A stretch of DNA of 64,000 bases from Lunularia cruciata (GCA_948567375.1 OX419759.1:50186593-50250592); one strand, 5' to 3'. Positions 1-12,720 are shown, numbered from the stretch's first letter. Program-made: numbers and translations. The notes: generated from the letters alone by a model not told the origin.

Positions 1-2089
1 TAGTGAACCAGAGGGAAAGCGCGGTCAGTAGAATGTGACCGGGTAACTGGCGACATGACGGATGAGGATGAAGGTAGGAGGGAAAAAAGAGAGGAGCGAG
101 GAAAGGAAGACGACCATCGACAAGCGGCAGCAGCAGCAGCAGACAGCAGCTCGAGGAGGAAGAGGGAGCGAGGGAAGACGAGAGACGAGGGGAGGTATGG
201 AAGGTGGATTCACGAAGGTTGAGCTGTTGTGAGAGATCGAACCAGAGGAAGTAGAAGGTGACAGCTAGGGTCGACGAAGTAGTCGATTGTGTGTGGTTCG
301 GGGTTGAGGGTCGATCGATCACATGATCCGATTGGACCCGAAAAGCGTGCGGTGTGTATTTCTAGATTAGGACGTAGAAATTATTTCGGAGAAGTTTTGT
401 TGCGAGCGAGGTTGAGGACGAGGAGGAGGAGGAAGGGAGACTACAGTTGAACAATACTCGTGGAATGAACTAGAGAGAGAGGACCGAACAGTCGGAAAGA
501 CTCGATAAGAGAAGCAGGCAACAGGCCAGCCAGCGGTGGCCAGGAGGAGCGCGTGTTGTTGTCTGTAAGTGTCGAAAGAAGTTCCATCAACCATACCGGA
601 AGAGGAGAAAAGAGGAGTAGGAGGACGAGTCTTTTCATCGGTGTTTGTTAATCGCGGTCTGGTAGACCTGGTACTGGTGGAAGAGCGTTCTTAGAAAGAG
701 ATAAGGTTGCGGAACTGGGAGGAAAAGCGAAAAAAGGACCCAGCGTAAGGAAGGGAAGAGTTAAGGAAGGAAAGAACACCGGGCATGCGCAAGGAGGACG
801 AAGATAGTAGTGGAGTTAGTGGTAGCACAGTTTGAGCATGGCGGAGAAGCCTGGCGAGTGAGTGAAGAAACAAGGTGAGATAGCGGGTCTGAAGATTGCG
901 AGCAGCACAGATTAACGGCTTTCTTCTGCCTCGTCTTGCGCTACTATATTCGAACAACTTGCGTCCTTCTTCTTCTTCTTCGTTGTAACCATCTCAACTT
1001 CTGGTGGGATCTTATCGGGACCTGTTCTAACTCTTCCCCTTCCACGCGGCCAGGAATTGTTTGCTGCAGGTTTTTGCGGTTCTCCTGATACAAGCTGTCT
1101 CCAGATCTTTAGTCCTCCGTACATTCTTGAGCAACAGTCAACGCACGCCAAAAGCTGGCTCCGGGTAGCTAAACTCTTTATCAACCACGCGGCACATGTG
1201 GACCAGGATCCGAAAGTACGTTGAGTCTACCTGCAGCACTTTCATCGCCCCTCACTTCGATCTGGGGACGCTGGGGACGGATTAGAGTAGTGATTGTTGG
1301 GCCCTGTGTTTCAAACAGCGGTGGTCGTATATCTCTTCCGAGAGGGAAATTTGCTGCGGCACTCTCAATCGAAACACAGTTTCGCAGAGGCGAGGTGGCT
1401 TGGTCGAGATTCCTTTATCTCTTCGTACTTCAATGGGATCGCAGCTTCAGCACTAGCAGCTGTGACGCGACTCATTTGCTTTACAGGACCTGATCTCCAA
1501 CTGAGGACGTCTGTAGAAGACCTTTGCGGCTTGCTTTGTGAGACTTCTTGCAAGGGACTCAACATGTCACCAAGAGCAGCTAACCTCCAAGGTCTGTATC
1601 GTTGTTGAGGTGCTCAGTTTTAAGCAGATAGGACAAGCAACTTGAGGACCTACTTGTTAGTACCTCGTTTGGCGCTGGGGGGTGCTGATTTCATGTAAGC
1701 TGCTAGTTGTCCGACCATGTCAGGGTGTTCAATGAATGTGTCATGCGATAAACTTTATTGTTGCTTATCAAAGTGGCGTCGGTGTTGACTTTCAGAATGA
1801 TCAGGTCAGGACAGACGAGTCTAAAGCCGCCTGATTTGAAGACCTTGTAAGATGCAAGCTCTAACATCGATCTCATTGTAAGAGAAGTCAGGGTCTGGCT
1901 CCCAGCGGCAGTTGTGGTTGGGATCTGCTTCCGTCTCTCACGACGTTCAAGATTAAGAAACCAAGGCCCAGGCTCAGGTTGTGGATTGCAGGTCTTCCAC
2001 GTACACAGGACATCATTAAGCCAGTTCGTAGTGTGTTCTCCAGGTTCTCTTCATCACTCCTAGGACGTGTGTTTAAAAAGTTTACCTTG
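1..2089. promoter_or_regulatory. Upstream region and probable 5' leader of the tubby-like F-box gene
   Basis: No convincing protein gene is seen here on either strand; the short open frames are low-complexity or antisense. Base composition is clearly richer in G+C than the DNA beyond 9 kb, with purine-rich runs in the first 900 bases. The reading frame of the first tubby exon stays open upstream to about 1979 but has no ATG before 2090, so this stretch is most simply promoter plus 5' UTR, possibly with a leader intron. I cannot place a transcription start or a TATA box with confidence. Confidence 0.5.
127..142. repeat. Short CAG/GCA microsatellite
   Basis: Five perfect GCA units are followed shortly by another CAG pair. 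It lies in the GC-rich upstream region and is not inside a supported coding frame. Confidence 0.8.
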
Positions 2090-4183
2090 ATGCCCCTCAA
2101 AAGTATCATCCAGGAGATGAAGGGGGGCATCGGAAGCATATCAAGGCGTAGCTTCGATGTGAAATTCCCTCATCACAGTAGGGGCCGTTCCAGCAGTGTG
2201 GTGTTAGATGAAACGCACCTTAAGGTCGAGATCTCTCTGCAGCAGCAGAGCTGCTGGGCCAGTATGCCACCGGAGTTGCTGCGCGATGTGATACAGCGGG
2301 TGGAATCGAGCGAGAGTGCATGGCCCTGTCGCAAGCACGTCGTTGCCTGTGCATCCGTATGTAGTAGTTGGAGAGAAATAACCAAGGAGCTAGTGAAGAC
2401 TCCCGAGCAGTCGGGAAAGTTGACATTTCCAATTTCGCTCAAGCAGGTGAGAGTCTTGGAGAATTTGACTCTCATTCCTATCTTGATCAACTGGATCCGT
2501 CTGAGAGCTTGTAGCTCGTTGAAGGTCATTCTGCTGACAGCTTAGGTTGAAGTGGCGCACCTACTGTTTGATGTTGCGGATGGCCAATAATGTGGGACAG
2601 CCAATTGTGTGCCAATAATTAACATATCCACATTGGCAAAGATTTTCTGGATATGTTAATTATATGAAGTTTCAATCCATCATGTTCTGGAAGTTTGAAA
2701 GGGAGTTACATCCTATGTAGCTTCATTTGTTTTTCTTCTAAACTGATGCGCAGGATGGTTGGACCTGGTGTGATTTGCACATAGCAGATGTAGAGGGCAT
2801 GTTAAAGGTGTAGCCTTGTTCATGCTAGATGTACCGCATAATTGTGTGAACTTACTGGTAGGTTTTGGGTTCTGAAACTTCATTGATTATCGCTTTTCTG
2901 TTGCTATGGCAGCCTGGGCCACGGGACAGCACTGTCCAATGTTTCATAAGGCGTGATAGAACGACGTCTACATATCAGTTATACCTGGGGCTTCCACCAG
3001 GTACATTCCTCTAATGTGTTAGCGATCTGTCAATGCTGGTCATGTAGCTTGTTCCCCGCCATGGATTGGAGTTGCCGATGATCTATGCTTCATTTTTTAT
3101 CACTCAGGTCATCTGGTTTATGTTTCTATCTATGACATGGACAGGGATGCTTTATTGCTTTCAATTTATCTCGTCGTTGTTCATTTCATCTCTTAATCTC
3201 CTTCTGTAGGTTTGTGCTAATTTTTCCTGAATCTACGATCACGGAATGTGCAGCTTCGATGGAGAATGGAAAGTTTCTCTTGGCTGCTCGAAAGTTTCGT
3301 CGCGCGACGAGCACGGACTACATTATTTCTTTGGATGCCGAAGATATGTCTCGAGGAAGCAACACATATGTTGGAAAGCTACGGTAAGCTTTCTAGCGGC
3401 AGTATTCTCGTATGCTCGCAGTCCTTTTTCTAGTATTACTACTACCATGAGCAAGATTTTGACCATTCTTTTGTTCTTCCGCGTGGCAGATCAAACTTCC
3501 TGGGTACTAAGTTCACTATCTATGACAGTCAACCCCCTCACAGCGGAGCCATTGCCTCCACCAACAGGGCTGGGAGACGCATTGGTTCCAAGCAAGTCTC
3601 TCCAAGGGTACCTGCAGGTAGTTATAATGTTGCTCATATAGCATATGAGTTAAATGTTCTAGGTACTAGGGGTCCAAGGCGGATGCAATGTACTCTCCAC
3701 ACCATACCCGCATCTGCCATGGAGCCGAATGGATCTGCTCCCACTCCAACTGAGTTTTCTACTAGTAGTATGAACGTCGATGATTCAATCGCACACTCCG
3801 GTTTTCTATCTTCTCCGAAGTCCAAGGCAGCAGTTGCAGACTGCAGTGCAGCCGACTGTGAATTCACAAGCGGGCTCCTTAACAAGGACGGACCTCTGGT
3901 GCTCAAGAACAAGGCTCCTCGATGGCATGAACAGCTCCAGTGCTGGTGTTTAAACTTCCGAGGTCGCGTGACAGTTGCGTCGGTAAAAAATTTTCAACTT
4001 GTTGCTGCCACTGAGCCTGCACAGACTACAGCCCAAAATCAAAGCGATCAAGATAAAGTGCTACTGCAGTTTGGTAAGATCGGGAAGGATATGTTTACTA
4101 TGGACTATCGCTACCCCCTTTCTGCGTTCCAGGCATTTGCCATTTGTTTGAGCAGCTTTGATACCAAGCTGGCCTGCGAATGA
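2090..4183 (+). CDS. Tubby-like F-box protein (TLP), 422 aa, four exons
   Basis: Spliced gene with exons 2090-2446, 2913-3000, 3254-3383 and 3490-4183; all introns are GT-AG (466, 253 and 106 bp) and the frame holds to a TGA at 4181-4183, giving 422 residues, normal for plant TLPs. The start [10 protein letters not shown] then SRRSFDV matches the usual TLP N-terminus. Residues about 55-102 form the F-box (PPELLRDVI...[14 protein letters not shown]), which would bind a SKP1-like subunit of an SCF ubiquitin ligase. Residues about 110-422 are the tubby barrel. A basic cluster RKFRR (161-165) lies where phosphoinositide contacts occur in the family. Tubby signature 1 ([14 protein letters not shown], 348-361) and the C-terminal FDTKLACE (415-422) are intact. 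In the family the barrel tethers the protein to PIP2-rich plasma membrane until release. No damage is seen; I read it as a functional host gene. Confidence 0.96.
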
Positions 4184-6163
4184 GACATACGAGATGAGGG
4201 CAGGTATCAAAGTGGATTGCCTGTTTGCTTTTGCAAAGGTTTTTGTAAGTTCGGTATGATCTGCAGTAGCATACTGCATGGAGTTAGAGGAGTTGGGAGT
4301 TCTACCCAGCTTTGGGGTTCTGTCCTATTGAAGAGCTGAAACATGAGCTAGGCTGAAAAGAAAGCCATGTCACTCCAGTAAACCCAGCTCCCGCATAAAC
4401 CCGGTGTTAAGGCTGAGGGCTTACTTGCTGCAGGCCACTGGGTGCAAAGTTGGGTATGTGGCAGTATGGATGGACCCATTGCTTAAAAGCTTGGCTAGTA
4501 CTTGGGATACGCTGAGCTATGCAAAACAGTGTATATATAAAATTCTTGTGTTGGATAGTACGGGATTCCAGCAATGTATGCATGTTCAACGATCTTGTCT
4601 TGAATGCATCGAGCTTTGGAGTTCTGGAGTTTTGCGATGCTGGGAAGGTGGAAAGTTAAATAGAGAGATCCAACTCACCGTAGCAGAATGGAGCATGTCC
4701 CAGCTGCTATGTGGTAGTATCGTCCGTCACGCTATTGTTCCTCCGGAGTCACTTTTAGTTGATGTGACCTGATGAAGAAGTAGCACCACTCTAACTGCTA
4801 AAGGATCTGAGCTTCTCTCGAAGTAACTGCCATGGAAGAAAATGGATCCAGAGAAGGATTGAGATGAAGGCACTTGCTTTGGGAGTTTGCTAGCAAGATC
4901 ATGACATTGTAGATCTATTGTTCAATTGAAGATTCTGTGAAGTTCCTCGAAGTGTACAAAAATGGTCTGGGGATTTATAATGTTTTAGATATGTATTGAA
5001 ATATGCCATTTGTTGAACCAATACTCTTACGTTCTGCAATGGAGTTAGCACGGTCATAATGTTTAGTTATGCAGGAAGTTAAGTTCGGGTGGCCTATTAG
5101 GTATCGTTGTCGGGCGGTACACTGGGTAAGGTTGGATGTCGATGTTGAGGTCTGATAGCTTGTAATCTGTGTCTGCATATCTGAGTTTGAATCCATCTGT
5201 AGGAATTTGTATCATATGAAGGTAGTTCGTTGTGTTTCCTTGAAGCAGGGCTTGGGTCACCGGACGTATGGTTGGATGGAGGTTAAATGTCGTTTTTACC
5301 TAGGTCAAAGTCGATTCTGTGGATGTAGTACCAGTTAGGTGGACTGTCGAGTCAATAGATCTTGATGAGGTTGACAGCCCGAAGCTTTGAGAGTGTTGGT
5401 AGGCTTTTTGACGGTGTACATCGGTGTCCTGATGGTCGTCGTCGTTCAAATTAAATATTGGTAGTGGAGGTGCAGTGAATCTACATCTATGAATTTCTTT
5501 CCATCCTAGGGTTCTGTCTTGCTCTCAGATGTGTCTCTAATATGTCACTTGGGTATTTTGAATATTTTTTAAAAATGTTCCCAAGGTTGGGATACTAGCC
5601 TCACGGACTTGACAAACACTTTTTCCTGCAAGAATATAGCTTTAGTTGGGACAGCTTTCTCCCGAGGTTTTAGTAGCACTGCTGGTAACTCTGCAGATCA
5701 AAGCGACCACTAAGAGTGCTTAAGCGAAGCGTTCACAAGGATTTTTTTACCCGCAGTGAGGCTCCTACAGGCAGGGTATTGACAAAAAGGGTGACCCACT
5801 TAGAAGGTCCAGAAACGGCCTCACATGAGAAGACTAGGCAATTGGATTCTTCTCATATCAAGAATGTCGGGTTCTTTCTTGTATTATGAGATGCAGAAGG
5901 GAGTTTGGATAAAGAAATTTGTACCGCACTAGTGGAGGTGTTGGTGTGGGTAGCTGGGTGCGTCCACAAGTCTGAGCCTGGCATGGATAAGTATCTGTTG
6001 ATGAGGATAAGCGAGTAATCTAGATCAAGAGACAGTGATCGGCTTACTGGCTAAGCCTGTGCCGATAGGGGCATAGTATTTTGACCAAAAGTCTCAAGTA
6101 ACTTGGACACATGCTTATCTGTGAATTCTTGTAAAGATGCTTGTCTGATTGTCTTACTTGTAG
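4184..6163. other. 3' flank of the TLP gene; no supported gene
   Basis: This holds the 3' UTR of the tubby-like gene and the intergenic sequence after it. An open frame at 4404-4772 has no ATG start and no recognisable domain, so I do not call it. I see no RNA gene and no transposon ends. Confidence 0.5.
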
Positions 6164-6414
6164 GTGCATTGGAATCAAAGCGCTTGGAACGTAAGCGATA
6201 TTCAATTTCAATTTGCAATATAGAGAAAGCGATACGGACTTTGTCTCACCGCAAGCACCTCGAACACGAATTGTTCCACAAAGATCATATTGCGCTGTTA
6301 AGCCGAAAGGATGAATCCAGTTCTGATGGTGGTGTCAGATTGCAGTTCATTGCAAGTACGGTGGGCCTGGACGACCTTCAGGCATGGTCTCTCAGCAACG
6401 CCGAAAAAGTGTGA
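6164..6414 (+). CDS. Possible terminal exon of an unrecognised gene
   Basis: An open stretch follows a pyrimidine-rich tract and a splice-acceptor-like TAG at 6161-6163, and runs to TGA at 6412-6414. It encodes about 82 residues rich in charged amino acids, with segments such as RTLSHRKHLEHELFHKD and VGLDDLQAWSLSNAEKV. Composition and codon use look more like the tubby exons than like the AT-rich DNA further on. I do not recognise the family and cannot find upstream exons with confidence, so it could also be a chance open frame or the remnant of a lost gene. Confidence 0.3.
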
Positions 6415-7008
6415 TAAGTCATATTTGAAGCTACTTCCGTAAATACCATGTAAGATTCAGATTTCAATGTGGAGGTCCGTTCCGATAATTAAAATTTACA
6501 CTGTTTCGAGAACTAGCGTACACTTGCAATTTCTCGTTGCAATTTATGCAATCGAAATGCTAATCTTGGCGTCTTGTGGCGAGTATGACAACGTCACTCC
6601 CTTTCCCGTGGTTGATACTTTTTAGTTCATTCTGGTAGGAATAGTAAAGACTAAGGGTGAAATTTGGTGGGAACTATACGTAGTTGCAGGTTGGTACTTG
6701 CACTGTATTCGCGCATGCATTTATCATGCGCGACTCGTGAATGTCTAGTCTTGTCTTGAACTTGTCGCGATAGCAGTAGCTGATGAGGAGGACGTGCAAC
6801 CAACGTGGCTGGCATAGGCGATGTGAATTTACTGGCCTTGTAGTCCGGACAGGCGACTCCGAAAGTGGTACGTTCTTGCTTTGACCGCCCACGTATTGTG
6901 CATTTAATAGCATGTCTTTAACTGAGTAGCTCTGCTTCAGAAACTTCTAGTTTGCTCTCTGTGCCAATACAACGCTCATATTCGGTAAAGAGCAGTTTAT
7001 TGTGTCTA

Positions 7009-7106
7009 CTTATTATAAGGTGCACTACCTCTTTTGTCTCTCCCTCCCTCTCCCATCCTTCTTGTGTTCTATGTGGTCGCCTTCTTTCACTTATTATAAG
7101 ATGCAC
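7009..7106. repeat. Short direct repeat, 81 bp apart
   Basis: CTTATTATAAGGTGCAC at 7009-7025 recurs as CTTATTATAAGATGCAC at 7090-7106 with a pyrimidine-rich spacer. This could be a small local duplication or a footprint; nothing else supports an element here. Confidence 0.5.
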
Positions 7107-7238
7107 TTTATCATCAGTACAGGATCCCATACAGTTCAGGAGCACTGTTGCAAATCTTCCTCCTTGAGCGTGTACGTCATCGTGAAGTTCAGATCAATTG
7201 TCCTTTTCGTGCACTTGCCAACTTGGTACCCCATGCAG

Positions 7239-7402
7239 TGGGTCAGCCAGTGGAGCATGGGGTGGAGATCAGATTTATAGGTACTTCAGAAGACTCTGTT
7301 GTGGACAGTTCATACGCTGCCACAGAGTCAAAACTATCTCCACTCTTTATGCAGACGAAAGAGCTTTCGGCCAAACTCAAGAACCTAGACCTATTGCACT
7401 GA
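7239..7402 (+). CDS. Possible terminal exon of an unrecognised gene
   Basis: After an acceptor-like CAG at 7236-7238 an open frame runs to TGA at 7400-7402. It encodes about 54 residues with segments GVEIRFIGTSEDSV and FMQTKELSAKLKNLDLLH. It has gene-like codon use and lies on the same strand as the exon-like stretch at 6164-6414, so the two might belong to one gene or be alternative last exons. No domain is recognised and no start exon was found. RNA evidence would decide it; as seen it is only a candidate. Confidence 0.3.
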
Positions 7403-8757
7403 CATGGTTATGTCCACGGAACTCCTTATTTTCGACAATTTTCAGCTGATGGAGCTTCCTTACTATGCTTTCTCTTCCTCTCTATGTGCTAACGATGAAA
7501 TCATACAACTGGTCTTCTAAACCAAGCCCCAGGCCTGGCACTTCCTTCACGTTCTTTCATTGGATTTAGATACTAGAACTTGAATATTACTCTTTAATTT
7601 CTCCCTCTAGGGGAAAACCACTGACAATTCCGGTGACCACGTCATTGTCCTGCTTTGTCTGCAAACATCTAGGTGCTTGTGAGTTGATTCCGTTGCTGCA
7701 CTACACTAAGGTGAACTACACTCACAGAAGATCCAGATCACTGTATTTACCCCTTCCAGTCAGTCGTTTGCAATCTTTTCTCCGCATATACAGTACTTGT
7801 CCAGTTGACTTGGTGTATGTCCATTTTTCGTGGCCTTATCTATCTAGCACCTCCGTGTTGATGCACTGTCCCTATAAAAAGCCACATGTGTCTTCTTTTC
7901 GCCGTCGACACCGTTTGTTTCCCTCCATAATCATGACTTGACTTCGCAATTCACTTGTCGACTTTCCAACCACATCGGCACTTTGTCGCCATGTTCTCTT
8001 AGAAGGTTCGGTTTCACATTCCTGTCTCTAAGCTAGAAAAGTAAAAAGAATCCAAGGAATAGAATATTCTTGTGAATCTCGTCTTATTATTAGTTGCGCT
8101 GGCAAGAGTCTAAACTTTTACATTTCGATTGACCACACACATTAAGGTAATACAGTTCTCATTAGTTGCTTTTTCCAAAGTGGTATGAGATTACCTCTAG
8201 GTTTATCTATCCGAATCTTTGACATTAACGACTTGCTTGTGGATATGACGTTACCCTTACTGTAACAAGAATAGATATGATCTAATGTCTTTGTAACAAT
8301 AGGACTTAGGACCTAAAGTCTTTGGGAAGACAGAGGATTACACACATGTTGTAATTACAACGTATGTTTCGGAATGGATATGATATATATAATTTGTGCA
8401 TATTGGTTGGGAATGATCAGATTATAATGGGGGATGGTATGATTATGAATTCCATATAAAATTTAAAATATAGTTTGAGAACTAAGGATTATCCACTTGG
8501 GATGGATAATTGCAGTCCAGTTCGCTAACGAGAAGGGTGGTATACAATAAAGTAAAACGCTTGCTTCTAATATTTAAGTGATACGAAGACATATCCTTAA
8601 TTCAGTTGAGAAAGAAATGATGCAATAATCTGGCATAATAGGTAAGAAGAGCACTTTCACGTTTCTATTTTATAATTCATTTTAGAGAATAAATATTCAC
8701 TTCTTTTATAAAGACTATTGGTTTTCACTTTACTCTTTTATAATTTGTTTTCTTGTT
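7403..8757. other. Intergenic sequence, no supported feature
   Basis: The G+C content falls through this stretch. The open frame at 7633-7941 has no ATG start and a composition without domain features. No repeats or RNA genes are recognised before the inverted repeat that starts at 8758. Confidence 0.5.
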
Positions 8758-8850
8758 GGGAATTTATATTTCTACACCTCTTGTTAAGGTTTTAGGAGTA
8801 CTAGATTAGCAGGAGTTCAATTATGGTTTTGGATATTTCCACATTATCCA
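8758..8850 (+). repeat. Left inverted repeat of the MULE
   Basis: It pairs in inverted orientation with 14395-14535. The first 21 bases differ at four positions. After an indel, ATTAGCAG and ATATTTCCACAT are again shared in the same order. Confidence 0.55.
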
Positions 8851-9152
8851 AATGCAACTGCAGCTTGTACCTGGGTTTTTCCAATGTGACGAGAGCGACG
8901 AGATACACCAAATGTGTGGCAACCCGTGGAGGTGTATGGCTGTGCACCCAACTTCATGACAGTCTGAGTCTTATGGTTCACAATGCGAAAGTTCAAAGTG
9001 TATTTTACAGTGGAATTCGATATGCTTGTTGGAGACCCTCAAGGCCTGTGGGGAAAATGCTTTCGCGTTCTGGCGGTTCCAGTACCTACACACCTATTCA
9101 ACAACAACGAGCAGGCTCTAGAATTGGGGTAGCTGAAAAGAAACTGTCATGA
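8823..9152 (+). CDS. Unrecognised 109-aa open frame inside the MULE
   Basis: It begins with a real ATG at 8823, partly within the left inverted repeat, and runs to TGA at 9150-9152. The predicted protein has eight Arg/Cys-rich turns such as GGVWLCTQLHDSL and no recognisable domain. It is GC-richer than the surrounding DNA, which could mean a captured host fragment (as in Pack-MULEs) or chance. I have no evidence of expression or homology. Confidence 0.2.
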   Translation: MVLDISTLSKCNCSLYLGFSNVTRATRYTKCVATRGGVWLCTQLHDSLSLMVHNAKVQSVFYSGIRYACWRPSRPVGKMLSRSGGSSTYTPIQQQRAGSRIGVAEKKLS

Positions 9153-9338
9153 CCTTCCATCTCTTGAACTCCTCCACTTCTATGATATAAACTAGAACGG
9201 TACAGAAGTACACACACCCAAGGACCTTTCACTCTGTTTATGGATGTGCACATTTAGCTGAAGTTCTCTTCTCTTCCCATTAGTGTGAGAAACCACTTGG
9301 TGTAAAAAAAGCCTGACACTACTTCTCTTCACTACATT

Positions 9339-9622
9339 GCAATTTCCGAGGTGGAACTCAAAACATAATATGGGGGATCCACACAGTAAACCCAAAAGAA
9401 AGTATCAGGTGCCAGTCCTGCCAAAGGGGACACAATGGGAGGGCGGTGAACTAGAATGATTGCTACTGCATCATGCAAAATTTATAGCAATTTCTGAGGT
9501 GCAGCTCAAAATATAATACGGGGGATCCACACAATAAACCCGATCAAAAGAAAAAAAAAAGTGTCAAATGCCGGTCCTACCAAGGTGATAATATTGGAGG
9601 ACAGTGAACTAAAATGATTGCT
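9339..9622. repeat. Imperfect tandem duplication, about 130-bp unit
   Basis: The unit GCAATTTCCGAGGTGGAACT...AATGATTGCT (9339-9464) recurs at 9487-9622 with scattered changes. Both units hold GGGGGATCCACACA and CCAGTCCTGCCA or a close variant. It lies between the MULE inverted repeat and its transposase region and has no coding sense. Confidence 0.75.
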
Positions 9623-10899
9623 CTTTGCAAAAATCACTAGCTAAATGAGCAGCCAGGTCAATTTGCCCTAAATTGTAAATTTAAATGTGCCCGCTTACAA
9701 TTAGATTGGTTTTCTATGGAAATTGAACAATCATGTGTTTAAGATTAGTGACACTATGAAATGGACAAAGATCGATTTGAGGTGTGAATACAAAGGTGAT
9801 AGACCAAGCAAAAATTCATCGCCCTTCTTGTACTCCATCATTCTAGCTACCTGAGAACATTGATTTGTAATTTTTTGAAATGGCTACAAGTTGAGCTTGT
9901 TTTGATGCTCAATATACAACCATGATAGAAAACTAGGTAGAAACAACTGAAACCTATCTTCCCTAGTCCTCATCTATGTCAATTGTTTCTCCAAAACAAG
10001 GTCATCAGAAGAACTTCTAGTGACCTTGTCCTACTTCAAAAGAACTTTATTGTCGTATAGCTCACAATGCAATCATGAACAATCTGAGTCCTATAAACAC
10101 CCAACTTTTACCTTTATAGTAATGCTTGCTTGTTTAACTTTTGAAGGTTGCAAGAAAAAATATTCTTTCTCAATGCAAAGACTTATATTCAGAGCACCAT
10201 AATGATTTGTCTTCAATATTTAACAACAAAAGATAATCTAAATCAGTTTTCTTTCCATTTTTCTTGGTTGTGAACCTACTTTAGCCACCATAGTTTGGTT
10301 TTGGAAATGAATGATAAGCATCCGATTGATCTCACAGTAGTTGAAGCCATGCAATCCCAACCAAAGTTCCATGTTGCATGGCCCACCATTGCAACTCTAT
10401 GGGAGGGATAATATCATAGGTCCACTTTCCCAACTGCCAATGCAGCAAGTGCAGCTGATGGTTAAAACATAAATGAGATAGCTTTGACCTCAATGTCTAG
10501 CATAGAAGTGTAGGAAAGGAACATCAAGCAGACCTTAGCATCCTCACTCATAACTACAACCTGCCATTAGAGCATTTGTGCAACTATCAACATTTCTGCT
10601 GCAAAATAACCATTTTCCCTAGGTGGAATCTTAAGTGTGCAAAATATAACATGTGGTCTATGTATACCCTACCAGTTCCCTAGTCTAGACAAGGATTGGA
10701 AAAGGACTTGGTCTCAGTGGACGATGGCTTCTATTTGCTTTCATTTGTTCTATTTCTTTGTCTTTTGTAAGTACCAAAGCCATTGCTCAAAAACCACAAT
10801 TACCATCTCCCTTAACATCTGTCAAGGATTGCACCAAACAAGCTAATGGAATAGATGCAACATAGTCAACCATTGACAATGGTTGTCTACTTTGGGTTC

Positions 10900-12720
10900 T
10901 TTCCCTTTGCACTTCTAGATGCCACGACTGGCCCTATGGCAAATGCCACACTTTGTGCATTTAGTAGGAGGCTTTAGGAGTTCATAAGAGGACTTGTCTC
11001 TTGTTGTAGAAGACTCAAAACTTCAAAGAGATCCTCAAGGAAAGCCTTTGATAACCATAACCACTATATTCTTGATATCCAGCAGCTATCCCAAAAAATG
11101 ATCCTATAATCAAGTCTCAAATACTACTTGTTTAGGCCATAGAAGTCTCTACTTGGGTCTGATGGCATCAAATAAATTCACCTTAGTTGTCCAAACTATA
11201 GGGTAGAGCTGCAGCTATAGAAGCCGTTGTGGATGCATATTAACCAATGTAAGCTTTTGACCAGATTTGAGTTTGGCCTCAATGATGTGGCTGCATGGTA
11301 GTCCCATTTTAGTACTAAAGGCCTTGATACATTTTATAACTTAGTCAAAGAGAAGAGATCTTTGTCCTATTCTTGTACAAGGTTAAGTATGAATTGGATC
11401 GATTTTACACACTTTTACTCTCTCACTTCCAATTGTCTAGCTATGAGACATGAGAAAAATCATAAGAATGAATCAACAAGAGAGATACAAGACATGCAAA
11501 TAATATGTAGGACAATCAAGCATATCTATTGCATTTTACATTTCTCAACAAAAATAGTGAGACTTTTCCAATCATGTCTTCCAAAAAAGGGATTCTAAGA
11601 GAATGAGATATCCAAAACCAACCCTTTGAGAGTGATACCAACAACATGGCCTTTTGATGTTGAATTATCTTCTTGATACATTAGACTACATATAAACCAC
11701 CAGTTGAGACTTGGAGAAAATTCTTGAGTAATGCATGAGCACTTTCCACTTTGGATGTGGATTGGGATCTGAAATGGAGGACCTAGTTTGTCCATGCATA
11801 AGCAAAGTTTTCTTTCAATGGTAGCTGTGTTTGCTCTAAATACTTTATTATCTTTGGATGGTCATCCAATTGGCTTTGGAGAGATGTCCAAAGATAAGCA
11901 AACTTGTTAACCAACAGAGCAATCACCAAAACATTTCACCTTCTCAAAAAATTTTTCAACCCCTTGTTGTCATCAAAGTGACTTTTATAATTAGACAAGT
12001 AATTCTTTGAAATGTGCTAGAAGCAAATGTGATGGTTTATGGTTGGGATACATCTTCTAGTGCACTCAAAAATCCTAGCTCCTTGTTCATTGCCACTAAC
12101 ACTAGAGGCTACCCAAGGTAACAATATCCCAAAACTTTGCTAATGCCCAAAGGTAATCCACCTGCTCTTCCTTCTGCAAGAATGCAAACCCAACAAGGAA
12201 AGTCTCATTTGTTGCCATTGTCCCAACAATGTTCAATAGAGGGGGAGTGAACTGATTTTTTTAGTATATATTGTCCATTAGGAACAACTCATGGAAAAAA
12301 TATCAAGCCAAACTAATGGAATCTCTATGGGCAAAAAAGAGATGGGTCACATTACTTGACCATTTCCACTCTTTCAAGTTCCTTAGTGTAGAGATAAAGG
12401 AATGGATGGATGTCTTCCAAACCAAATCTTCTATATGGATATTTTCCTTTTTCTTATAAATATCCCTTGTAGTGACACTAATGGATAGGTACTCTTGTCA
12501 AAGAGCTACTGAAATTTGATGAGGATAAATCCTAACCATAGCTAACGTCTTATCCTTTTTGGTAGCTATTTCATTGAAACATCTAGCTGTTAGGTGGCCA
12601 GATATGTCTTGAGAAGGGAGATGATTCTGTTGAGGATTGGTGATTATTAACTTGTGTACTTCAATCCTCCAACATATGACAACTTGGAATGGGCATTTTC
12701 CAAGTGGTATGCTAGTCTTT
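10900..12720 (-). pseudogene. MULE transposase pseudogene (FAR1/MuDR type)
   Basis: Read on the minus strand from about 12720, family blocks appear in order. A zinc-binding/DNA-binding N-terminal part ends with HLPSQDISGHLTARCF (near 12580-12640). The catalytic-domain start LFFAHRDSISLA, then LFLMDNIY (Asp at 12271-12278), is followed by LLNIVGTMATNETFLVGFAF (12150-12240). Next come WALAKFWDIV and, near 11715-11820, KENFAYAW with a later ESAHALLKNFLQ block that mirrors KE.FV.AW...R.E.AH..LK of MULE transposases. A Cys-rich TKCTKCGICH stretch near 10930-10975 may be the terminal zinc knuckle. The frame changes several times and stops are scattered, for example near 12500 and 12310, so it is dead. 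Any OTU-like C-terminal extension is not certain. Confidence 0.8.

Noticed and set aside
25-957. Minus-strand Ser/Pro/Leu-rich open frames
   Set aside because: They are the antisense of purine-rich low-complexity sequence and have no domain features.
1294-1608. 104-residue open frame upstream of the tubby gene
   Set aside because: No ATG start, low support, overlapping open frames in other phases; more likely leader or promoter sequence.
4404-4772. 122-residue open frame downstream of the tubby gene
   Set aside because: No ATG start, no domain, lies in the probable 3' UTR or flank of the TLP gene.
10320-10900. OTU-like C-terminal domain of the MULE transposase
   Set aside because: A few residues suggest it, but the frames are too decayed to support the call.
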